A stretch of DNA of 64,000 bases from Niebla homalea. Taxonomy: Eukaryota; Ascomycota; Lecanoromycetes; Lecanorales; Ramalinaceae. Both the position numbers and the translations under genes were made by a program. The notes beneath the pieces are model-generated. The model was not told the DNA's origin, searched no databases, and saw only the letters and a list, made by a program, of their open reading frames with translations. This document shows positions 55,795-64,000 of this stretch, piece after piece. Location: positions 620,001-684,000 of the forward strand of contig JAHGAU010000001.1 of NCBI GenBank assembly GCA_019925105.1, written 5' to 3'. Position 1 is the first letter of the stretch. The number at the start of each line of letters is the position of its first letter.

Positions 55795-56569
55795 TCGTGT
55801 ATATCCCACAAAGTTCCGCTCATAAGATAGAAGCCAAAAAACCATCATCGGTATGAGTCCGTTCTTGCGTGCCAGATGTCCTCCCAGGCCTCTTTTCGTG
55901 AGTTCAATCATTGTTCATCACCCATATCGATTCTTCCATTTCGGCGTCGAGTGCATGCGTTCCATTCTACAAGTCAAGCAATAGTCTCTGGCGGCCTCAA
56001 TATCCCCTGCTTCGCTTCGCTTTGCTTCACCCACCCACATTTTCCCCTGCCAAAAACCTTGATTATCCATCTGCCACCTCTTGGTTGGGTAAGGGTCAAC
56101 GGGGTCGTCATTTGTCCGTGTCTCTAATAGGCACGTGAAATGATGGATTGATTGGGTACCCGAGATCTACGGTGGAGTGGAGGAGGTATGCGCCCCGGAT
56201 TTGGTTGCTCGGGCTGCTAGTACTCGCAGGCTTGGCGGCTCTCTCACCATCAACAACACCATCGCCACGCGGTGATGAACATCCCGCGGGAGCACCATGC
56301 CCGATCAGGCCATGTTCATTCCAGCGTCGAAGGTCTTTTTGAGGTCGAAATAAGCTCGTGCGGGAAAGCTATCATCCCGACCCGTGGTCGAGGCACGTGG
56401 CGATGTCTGACGTATGGTGTGTGAATTTTTGATAATCAATCCGGGATTCACTCTGACGTGGGCTCATTCGTTTACTTTCGAAAGGTTCGTCGGCCCTGCC
56501 ACTTGGGGATGCAGAGACGACCATAGATGTTTAGTGTGAAGGAGAACAGCGTTAAATATTTGAACGACA
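55795..56569. other. Convergent intergenic region CCT7 / LRR gene
   Basis: These 775 bp lie between converging genes. Several short open frames exist on the plus strand, but none has family-like features. Confidence 0.45.
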
Positions 56570-59192
56570 TTAGCGATACACCCCACCGCTAAAACGATTC
56601 CCATAATAATCCATCATACCATCGGCATTGCTGTTGAAATTCCGGTTGCCGCCGCGAATGATCTGCACCTCACCCGGCCAGTACCCGTCGACGTGCCCCA
56701 GACCCCTCCTCAAAGCATCCTCATAAGCAGCTTTTCTCTCCCTTCGGAACTTAGCTAGTTCGGCTACCACATCAACGAGCTCCTCCCTACGCTTAGGCAG
56801 CTCTCGAGTGGGCAAGTATCCGAGCTGCCGAGATCCTCGCTCATCAGGTATGCTCATCTTCTCGGTTAAAGTCAGGGAGGAGATGTGGGATGATGTCTCT
56901 GCGAGTGGAAGCCCACACTCTTCCTCGTCGTCAAAGAAGGTGAAGTCATTTTCGGAAGCGGACCAGAAAGTCTCGCTATCAGCGTCTTCAGTCGATGATT
57001 TGGTTCTGTTGACGTACTTTGAAGGCTTCACCAAGTGTGGTGAGAGGTAAGACTGAGCAGTGACGGGCTCGTCAGATGCCATTTCAAGTACGATCTTCTG
57101 AAGCGCAAAAATTTCACGGGTGGCTTGTTTGCGTGATTTGATGTGTCCTCTGCTTGAGCCGGACGAAAGGGTGAAGGGCATTTCATTCTGTATCTGCTGG
57201 TCTGCAAGCTTGGCTTCGGTGGCACAGTCCTTGAGAAACAAAATCAGAGCATTGACTGGCTTTCGTGTGCCTGCGTATGAAGGGACCTCGGTCAGTGTCA
57301 ATGTGCGTAAGTCAGCAACATTGCCTGGTAATAAGCCTCGTGCGACTTTGGGGTGACGACTTCGAAGCTCTTTTCTCTGCTCCTTGATGAGGGAAACCCG
57401 GAGATCCATGGCATGGTCACCAAAGCCTAGATATTCAGACGTGTTGACAACACCATTGACACGCTGTGCGGACTCGGAGAGCCCGAATGGAGTCAGAGTA
57501 GCTTGATCGTTCGCATCCTCAACTTGAAGGTCCCCTACGACTTGGGGAGCGAAGACGCTATCTCTTCTGAGTTCGGATTCTAGCGGCTCATCAAAACGAT
57601 TCTTGGTTTCATCAGGAGATCCGTGTACTGTCGGAATGTCGCCCTGCAATTCGTAGGTTGGCACTCGCTCATGATTCTCTAGCTCGTACAGAGGAGGTTG
57701 GTTGTTCTCCAATTCGGCAAGAGACGGGGCTGTCGCGTTGAGTTCGGATACTGCGGTTGTTGTGCTCAATTCACAGAACGCTATAGACGGGGTCTCTTGA
57801 ATAGCAGAGGTCTCTGTGACGATGGTGTGGTCGACACGCAGGGCAGTCAGGGACCTGCCTGAGCTCTCCAAAGTGGGTGTAAGCTTCTCAAACCCCGGTA
57901 GCCTGAGGGGATAATTAGTGGGTGGTCCAGGCGACGACGGCGATCCAGACCTCTTGTTGCGAACTTCGTCGAAAGCTCTTATTGAGCCACAGTCAAGAGC
58001 GTGCAGCCGCTTTGTTCGCATTAGGGCTATGATGCCTTCGATGCTGAGCTTATTGTCCGAGATACGCAGATGCGTGATGCCAGAATGAGGGAGATCCTCG
58101 AAAGGTAGACGATGGACAATTTGGCTTGTAAGTCTACGAACTAGCCGTTGGTCATATGAAGCGTCCATGAATTCGTCCAGTGTGCCGGGGTGTGGTCGTG
58201 GTAAGCCAGAAGGCCAATCCTCAACCGCAAGACCCAGAGGCGATAGAGCCCTTCCATGGTGTTCTCGGTCTGTGGGGTGTCTTTTGGCTACAAAACAATG
58301 GCTCAAAAGAGATCGTACGCTACTATCCGTGAGATGGTTCCCACCAAGATCGAGACTGCGCAGGCGAAGGCCCACAGACTGTGCAATCAAAGCAAGATCT
58401 TCGTCTCGAAGATTGACGTTTCGCAACTTCAATACCTGTAACAAGGGGAAGCTGTGGAGTTGAGCAAGTACAGAAGGGTCTCTAGCAGCCAAAGTACGAG
58501 ACAGATCCAAGTATACTAAACAAGGCATGTGAGTAAGAGCCTCAGCAAGGCCTTGAGACGTCGTGTTCTCGCAATTCGAGGCAATGAGAAGTCGTAACGG
58601 CAACTCGGAGACACCAGCTACCGCCGCTGGAACGGACGTCTTCTTGCGCAATGCAACAAGGGCTGCGTGATCAAAGAATGGCAGGCGTGAGACGATAAGC
58701 GATTGAAGGTTCGGCAGTTGCTCAAGGACATCACGGAGCCATTCAGGGTGAGGGCCATCGTAAAGCTATCAGAGGTCAGTTCACATCCGATGGGAATGAT
58801 ACAAGGTGATCTTTGCGGGGAACATGTACCTCTGCTTGAGCCGGTGGCAAATGCAAAGTGTGCGTGAGCTCCCGGACACTTAACCGGACATACTTCAAAG
58901 TTCTTTTGAACCTGGTCAGAGCAACTAGGTGGAGTCAACGAAGGCGTTCAAGTGGTGGTAATTCATACAAGTACCTACCGAAGACCTTGTCCCTATGTTC
59001 AGAGCCTACATCTTCGTATTCGCCGGCAAAATGTGCAGCAGGGTTTCCCCAAAGGAAAGGGCTCAAGGTGCGATGTAGACTCTTATTGACTCTGGTGAGA
59101 GCGCAAAGAGAGGATGATGAAACATGGTTGGCAATAAGCTGCCATGGTTCACGCGCTACCGCGGCCTCGTAAGATGGTGGAATATTTTCCAT
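56570..59192 (-). CDS. F-box-like leucine-rich repeat protein
   Basis: Exons are 59192-58979, 58924-58830 and 58765-56570 (introns 54 and 64 nt), giving 834 aa. The N-terminal 50 residues resemble an F-box (EPWQLIANHVSSSSLCALTR, VNKSLHRTLSPFLW). Irregular leucine-rich repeats follow at about residues 110-350 (LPNLQSLIVSRLPFFD, MPCLVYLDLSRTLAARD, LRSLDLGGNHLTDSSV, GITHLRISDNKLSIEGI). The second half is long, acidic and probably disordered. It ends in a conserved-looking C-terminus (RRERKAAYEDALRRGLGH, DGYWPGEVQIIRGG). It could be a substrate adaptor of an SCF ubiquitin ligase, but the F-box match is weak. Similar predicted LRR proteins are widespread in Pezizomycotina without known function. 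Confidence 0.75.
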
Positions 59193-59539
59193 TTTGGCGG
59201 CATCGAGAAAAGTGGTGTTGAGAAGTGAGCCTCATCGCTGCCATCTTGGACTTAAGTAACAGGTCCAAGAGATGCAAATATATGCCTCAGCTGTCTTGGA
59301 AGTAAGGCTTGTGAGGCTGTGACGTCGATCATGCAAAGGACGCTAGTCGATACCTGCTAGATTTTCTTTCATTCATTTCAGTACAGACTCCTCTCCATGG
59401 AGAATCTAGCGAACACCACTGTTCCATCGTGATCGCATACCTGTATAGTTCCGTACAAGCCGGTGCGCGCAATTCTTTGAATCCTCTGAAAGTGGAGCCA
59501 CAATAGTCAAAGCCAAGTCAAGACATTCTTCACCTGCTC
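59193..59539. other. Intergenic region LRR gene / SLD2
   Basis: These 347 bp contain the LRR gene promoter and the SLD2 3' flank. No feature was recognised. Confidence 0.4.
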
Positions 59540-61072
59540 TTATCTTCTCCCAAAGCGACGACCCTTCTTCCCTTTCGAATTCTTGCTCCTCATCTTCAAC
59601 GCTCGAAAATTGGCATGTGCAGTTGCACTGATTTTCCTCTTGGCTGTCTTCAACATGCTTGTCTTGCTTTGATTAGCCTTTGCATCATCCTTCTGTTCGC
59701 CCTTTCGCCCACTTGGCTTTCGACTCTCTTCCTCGCTGTCCACGCCGGTCATATCGCTATCCGAGAAATTCGCATCCTTCTCGTTGTCTAGATCCCTTGC
59801 AGATCCATCTTTCTCTACCCCTGGCTGGACATCTTCTTTTCCACTGCCTGCATTCCCTTCTTCTTCCTCCTTTTCGTCTTCTCCGCCTTTCCATTTCGGC
59901 TCAGGCTTCCACTTGGCCGTGTTTGGCCTCATGTTGGATTTTCGTGTTGTACGCTTCTGTCCTTTCTTCCTCCAGATTCTCATTGACTTACCATCTTTGC
60001 CGATTCCTTCCCCTTGTTGGCCGGCTAGATCATCTTCACTTTCAACCCCCCGATCCGGCCCAAGTGGCATCTCCACCTGCTGACTGTCTTCAACCAGAAT
60101 CCTGGGTGGCTTGGAAACGCTGTCTGTTGGCGGATCACCTCCCTCCATTTCCCTCATGATGTACATTTCCTCATCGAGCTGCTCATCCTCCATGTCTCTC
60201 AGACCTTTGATCATGGCGCTCAGACTTCGTCCAAGGGGTTTGTATTGCGTCCGTACGGGTATAGGACTCCATGAGATATCTTGCTCTCCTGCGAGCGAAT
60301 CTTTCTTCGTCTCTGGTGTTGGCAATGCACGCTGGCTGTCTCTCCTTAAAAAGGCCGGCGTGTCGTCATACCGCAATTTCCGAACGCTATTCTTCGATGC
60401 AGGCGTACTGCTCTTCATGATCCTTTGCATCAACGGTGTCAGCTTTGCGTTTGGTGTGTCTAATTTGGTCCCTTCTCTCCTTTTGGCCGAGTCGTTCTGA
60501 TCAGAAGCACGTTTGCTGGGAGTCGCAAGTATATTGCCCGAGCGGTCTAGCAAAGCCATTCGCTTCGATGATGTTTTGGTATTCCCTCTACTCGAAAGCC
60601 CGTCAAACATCCCGAGGACTTGACCATCTTTCTGTGGTGTTGGGCCAATGCAAGCCCGCTGCTTACTTGGGGTCAATGAGACAGATCTTGGCGCATCATA
60701 TGGATCTACCACGGCTGGATGAGAGGCTTCCAAGACCTTTTGGCGCTTGATGGGAGTTTGCGCGTGAACAGAAGAATCATCGGTCTTGGAGCGAGAATGC
60801 TTTCTCTTGGAAGGGGTGTTGGAATTCGGACCTTGCCCTCTGGACAAAGATTCGCGGATTTTGTTGTAGTCCTTGTATCTCTGAGCTGGGAAAATTCAGC
60901 AAGCTGGGGTGCGGTGGCATGTTCGAAGGTGCCATTTACCTATTTCGGGATTCTTCTTCACGTCCTCGCGGCCAGGCTTGCGCCCCTCATGTGCAGCTGC
61001 ATACGACGTTTCCCATTCCTTTAATTTCTGGCGCAGTCGCGCAAGACGCTCTTCTTGCTCGCTAATAGACAT
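59540..61072 (-). CDS. SLD2: DNA replication initiation factor Sld2/Drc1
   Basis: Sld2 is a CDK target that, once phosphorylated, bridges to Dpb11 and loads Pol epsilon with GINS at origins. Exon 1 is 61072-60940, a 54-nt intron occupies 60939-60886 (GTAAAT...CCCAG) and exon 2 is 60885-59540, giving 492 aa. The N-terminal Sld2 homology region is restored by splicing (LARLRQKLKEWETSYAAAHE, KNPEIAQRYKDYNKIRESL). Many S/TP sites (TPSKRK, TPIKRQK, LTPSKQR, TPQKDG, ATPSKR) fit multisite CDK control. The middle block TPAFLRRDSQ and PLGRSLSAMIKGLRDMEDE is conserved in fungal Sld2. The tail is highly basic (KNSKGKKGRRFGRR). Its binding partner Pol epsilon is encoded about 40 kb away in this window. 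Confidence 0.9.
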
Positions 61073-61734
61073 GGCTCTTTAACGTATGTCGACAGGCTGA
61101 TGATCAGCGGCCTTGATGATTGGAGTGGTGTTTCGATACTGGGACATGTCGCGTCTCAACCCCGCGTACGCGTCGGTCACGTGATCAAATCAGCCTTTAC
61201 AACAAATTTCTACCTAATTCGTACATTGTGAGGCCATCAATTTGCAGAAGTATCTCAAGTTAAACAACATGGAATCTGTACATATACTGAGCCTCCGTTC
61301 CCTCGACTCTCGGACGGCTCCATTTTTTCGAATTTCGCTACATTGATAGGAGTAGGAAATTATCCTAACGTATACCTCCGTATTTCCTTGATGAACCTCG
61401 GCAGCCCCCACCACCATCAGTTCATATTTCTCCAATGCAAGTGCCTTCTCTTAAAACTTCTTCGAGTCTGAGTGATCCAATGGCGTCCTGAAGATTGAAT
61501 CTTTTCTCCGTCCGAAGCTTTCAAAACCACAAGTAGACAGCCTGATCGCAGCCTAGCCTCGGTACATTGATGCCTGGCCTGCTTGATGGGGACAAAACAT
61601 TATATATGATCAAAGAAGTTCCAAGGAGTGCCTGTCTCAACAAACCATTCCCCCAATCCTTCCATTCACAGAGACAATCCTTTCCTTCTTTTTTGAAAGA
61701 AAAACAAAACTTCATTGAAAGAGACCCGGCGACC
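61073..61734 (-). promoter_or_regulatory. Divergent region SLD2 / MOG1 with MCB and E-box
   Basis: Within this 662-bp region, ACGCGT at 61168-61173 lies 96 bp upstream of the SLD2 ATG, and CACGTG (E-box) follows at 61178-61183. ACGCGT is the MBF-binding MluI box of G1/S genes in yeasts. A TATATATGATC stretch near 61,600 could serve MOG1. Confidence 0.5.
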
Positions 61735-62562
61735 ATGCCGCCCCCAACATTCAAACCCGTTCCACTCTTCGGCGGCGCCCTCACCGCCAACATGCCCGCC
61801 GACTTCGCCGACGTCTCGGATATCCGCCAGATCCCCGACAACCAGGAAGTCTACCTCGCCACCAACGGCTTCACCTCCGTGACCGTCGATCTGTGCGAGC
61901 GCGTGGCCTCCCCGCCGCCGCCCTCATCCCGCTCAGCCGCTGCCCCCGGCGCCGCCTCTTCTTCCTCGCCCTCCGCTGTCGCTGCCCCCGTCGCCTCTTC
62001 ATCATCATCATCATCATTATTCGCCAACCACACCACCACCACCACCACCACCCCCACCACCCGCGCGGACGCAAGCGCTGACGCCGCCAACGCCGCCGAC
62101 AACCCCAACCACTACGCGCTCTCCTACCACTTCTTCGACATCGTCGCTGCCGAGGACACCAAGCGGATCTACACCACCGCGCACAACGTCCGGCTGCCGC
62201 ACTTCCCGCCATCCACCCCCGTGTCCTCGTTGCTGGCGATGACGACGCCGCCACCACCTGCGGAGGGCAGAGCGCGGGGCCGGAACGAGGCGAAGTGGGT
62301 CGGGGTGATCATGACGCTGGTGCGGTTGGTGCAGGCGGAGACGGATATGTTGGTTGTCGTGAATGTCCCGTTTGTGCCTGGGGAGGAGGGGCAGGGGGAG
62401 GGGGGGGAGGGTGAGGAGGTGGTGGATTTCGAGAGGGGGGTGTACGGACGGGTGGTGGAGGAAGGGAGGGCCATTATGGACGGGGTGTTGGGGAGTCTGA
62501 GGGTGGTGGATTGGGGGTTATTTGGTGATGATGGGGGAAATGGAGAGGGGGAAAGCGAGTGA
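61735..62562 (+). CDS. MOG1: Mog1, Ran GTPase-binding nuclear import factor
   Basis: Mog1 binds Ran/Gsp1 and promotes nucleotide release during nuclear import. The gene is intronless and gives 275 aa from ATG 61735, whose context is GCGACCATGC. The N-terminal block LFGGALTANMPADFADVSDI, then RQIPDNQEVYLATNG, is the Mog1 signature and includes the acidic Ran-contact region. An unusual insertion of about 70 low-complexity residues (runs of Ser, Thr, Ala; about residues 60-125) interrupts the fold between beta strands. The core resumes with YALSYHFFDIVAAEDTKRIY and KWVGVIMTLVRLVQAETDML. A Gly/Glu-rich loop follows. Typical Mog1 proteins are about 190-220 aa, so the extra length is due to these inserts. 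Confidence 0.9.
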   Translation: MPPPTFKPVPLFGGALTANMPADFADVSDIRQIPDNQEVYLATNGFTSVTVDLCERVASPPPPSSRSAAAPGAASSSSPSAVAAPVASSSSSSSLFANHTTTTTTTPTTRADASADAANAADNPNHYALSYHFFDIVAAEDTKRIYTTAHNVRLPHFPPSTPVSSLLAMTTPPPPAEGRARGRNEAKWVGVIMTLVRLVQAETDMLVVVNVPFVPGEEGQGEGGEGEEVVDFERGVYGRVVEEGRAIMDGVLGSLRVVDWGLFGDDGGNGEGESE

Positions 62563-62724
62563 GGGGAGAGAAGGGAGATGAGAGAGGGCAGAGGGTTGTC
62601 ATGGTGACGTGCTGGACACGCTCGTGAGGCCAAGCTATTGACACATTTTGAAGTGGATGGAGGAAATCGCTTGAAGGACATAAAACGATGCTGCTTTGAC
62701 AACCATCCGCTCAGACCTACGATG

Positions 62725-63960
62725 CTAATCCACCAAATTGATCAAGTCCAGCTTCTTCAACACCCTATCAACATCATCACCATCACCATCCTTACTCTTC
62801 CCCTCAGTCACTTCCTGCACAACCACACTCACCCCACCATCCTTCTCTTTCCCCTTCCCCTTCGTTCCCCTGAACTCCCTCCCCAAAATCGCCATCACCT
62901 CCCCAAAGCCCTTCCCCGGATTCTCCCTCCTAACCCTCTCATACCCCACCTTCACAAATTCTTGATACTCACTCCTCTTCTTCTTCCCCCCCTCACCACC
63001 GCCTTCCTGCCCTTTCCTTGGGACCGGCAGCACTTGCACCAATGTGCCCTTGCAACTCCCACAACTATGCTTACTTGGGTCAATACTCTTGCTATGTCTT
63101 TTATACTCGATCCCGCACATCGGGTTCGAACATTGCCAGACATACTTATAGCTGATGTCGTAGCTATGTTTCGTCGTCACCTCGACACCCCTCTCACCAA
63201 ACGCATTGGTGCATTTGGCCGCCCACTGTTTGAACTCCTTGCCGTGGGGGTTATTCTTCACGTTGCTGATCATGAAATTTGCCAAGTGGCAGTACTCGTG
63301 CGCGATCACGTTGATGAGTCGATTTTCATCGTCGATGACCTTTTCAGCTAGCTCGATGGAAGCGTGGTGGCGGACACTTGTTGGTGCTGGAGTAGTGGCG
63401 CTGCTGTCAGATGATGAGGACGATGACTTGTGACGAACGGATTCACGACGCCAGTTCGCTCGGCCAGCCGTGGATGACAGTTTCTTCGACCAGATGAGTT
63501 TGATGCCGCCTGTGGATTCGGCAAGTTGGGATACTTGACCGTCTGTGATTTTCCGGTCTACCTCGTCGAGGAATGAAGCGGCGATGTCGTGTTTGCATTC
63601 ATTGAATGCTTTGCGGCGTTGTTTTGCTGCTTTGTCCCGCTTGATTGGACTTTTCGTTGGGCTTTTTCGTGGAGAACTGCAGGGCGAAGCTTCTCCTGCA
63701 TCGCTATCGTCTGGGGAGATGAAACGGTTTCGATGGGCGGTGGCTGGGGTTTTTCGGGGTGAATACTGGTCGTTCCAATCGTTGATAACCTCCTGGCTCC
63801 AGAAGGCGTCTATACTGGGTCGATGTGGCGTCGGTGGGATCCGGTGTTTTTTGGATGGCGACTGCAGTCGAGGTTTCGAGGGACTTGGGGGCGTGGTGAT
63901 GTTTGGTTGACCAATTTTGATCTTATGTGGAGATCTGGACCTTGGAGGGGAGCTGGAGAG
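62725..63960 (-). CDS. SprT-like zinc metalloprotease (5' end beyond right edge)
   Basis: The frame is open from 63960 to the stop at 62725. At 63961-63962 there is an AG acceptor preceded by a GCTGAAT branch-like sequence, and an in-frame TAG lies in the putative intron, so at least one upstream exon is outside the window. The visible 411 codons begin with a Ser/Pro/Lys-rich disordered region containing SPRK and SPTK sites. The SprT-like domain follows: FNECKHDIAASFLDEVDRKI, ANWRR, and the catalytic HExxH in VIAHEYCHLANFMI. A zinc ribbon (CSNPMC...CGSC) comes next. This matches the SprT/GCNA-type family that acts on DNA-protein crosslinks and replication-associated damage. It is convergent with MOG1. 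Confidence 0.87.
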   Translation of the reverse strand, partial: LSSSPPRSRSPHKIKIGQPNITTPPSPSKPRLQSPSKKHRIPPTPHRPSIDAFWSQEVINDWNDQYSPRKTPATAHRNRFISPDDSDAGEASPCSSPRKSPTKSPIKRDKAAKQRRKAFNECKHDIAASFLDEVDRKITDGQVSQLAESTGGIKLIWSKKLSSTAGRANWRRESVRHKSSSSSSDSSATTPAPTSVRHHASIELAEKVIDDENRLINVIAHEYCHLANFMISNVKNNPHGKEFKQWAAKCTNAFGERGVEVTTKHSYDISYKYVWQCSNPMCGIEYKRHSKSIDPSKHSCGSCKGTLVQVLPVPRKGQEGGGEGGKKKRSEYQEFVKVGYERVRRENPGKGFGEVMAILGREFRGTKGKGKEKDGGVSVVVQEVTEGKSKDGDGDDVDRVLKKLDLINLVD

Positions 63961-64000
63961 CTATTCAGCACGCTACAGGTAATGTTTGCTCGGGGGTACT

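Noticed and set aside
62169..62702. 177-codon minus-strand frame rich in Ser/Pro
   Set aside because: Antisense of the MOG1 3' half, with composition explained by the G-rich sense strand.
1..64000. tRNA, rRNA or CRISPR features
   Set aside because: No cloverleaf-like B-box/A-box pairs, rRNA-like blocks or regularly spaced repeats were seen by eye; CRISPR would not be expected in a fungal nucleus. A tRNAscan run would be decisive for tRNAs.

Overview
The window is nuclear DNA of a filamentous ascomycete (Pezizomycotina). It carries single-copy eukaryotic housekeeping genes, many short GT-AG introns (mostly 45-125 nt) with CTAAC/CTGAC-like branch sites, a hydrophobin-like gene, and fungal-type dihydroorotase, SAGA, Sld2 and Mog1 genes. 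The class (Dothideomycete-like or other) cannot be fixed from the sequence alone. Exon coordinates below were worked out by hand from splice signals and frame continuity.

Left third (1-35,700) is a dense block of conserved genes: NOP9 (cut by the left edge), APC1/BimE, a mitochondrial Mtf1-like factor, the AMSH/Sst2 deubiquitinase, COX20, POL2 (DNA polymerase epsilon), the karyopherin PSE1/Kap121, a CBS-PB1 membrane protein, dihydroorotase (seven exons), RPS26, a protein tyrosine phosphatase and two NAD(P)-binding reductase-type genes.

Middle (about 35,700-42,900) is gene-poor and looks accessory. It holds a foldback element, a small secreted cysteine-rich gene whose ATG appears to be lost, a knottin-like cysteine-rich remnant, an orphan ORF and a hydrophobin-like gene. 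Conserved genes resume with a VanZ-like membrane protein and the SAGA subunit SPT7. A 1.9 kb gene-free, G-rich stretch follows.

Right part (49,670-64,000) starts with the most unusual gene: a caspase-like domain joined to a HeLo-like helical region and a C-terminal pseudokinase, probably a regulated-cell-death or incompatibility protein. Then come CCT7 (chaperonin eta), an F-box-like/LRR protein, the replication factor SLD2, MOG1 and an SprT-like metalloprotease cut by the right edge.

Functional themes: DNA replication and S-phase control (POL2, SLD2; both have an ACGCGT box in their promoters, and APC1 acts in the same cell cycle), nuclear transport (PSE1, MOG1), mitochondrial biogenesis (Mtf1-like, COX20), and ribosome and chaperone functions (NOP9, RPS26, CCT7). 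The main oddities are an apparent one-base frameshift in the POL2 C-terminal zinc finger, a likely GC-AG intron in COX20, a 23-nt microexon in dihydroorotase, and the caspase-pseudokinase fusion.
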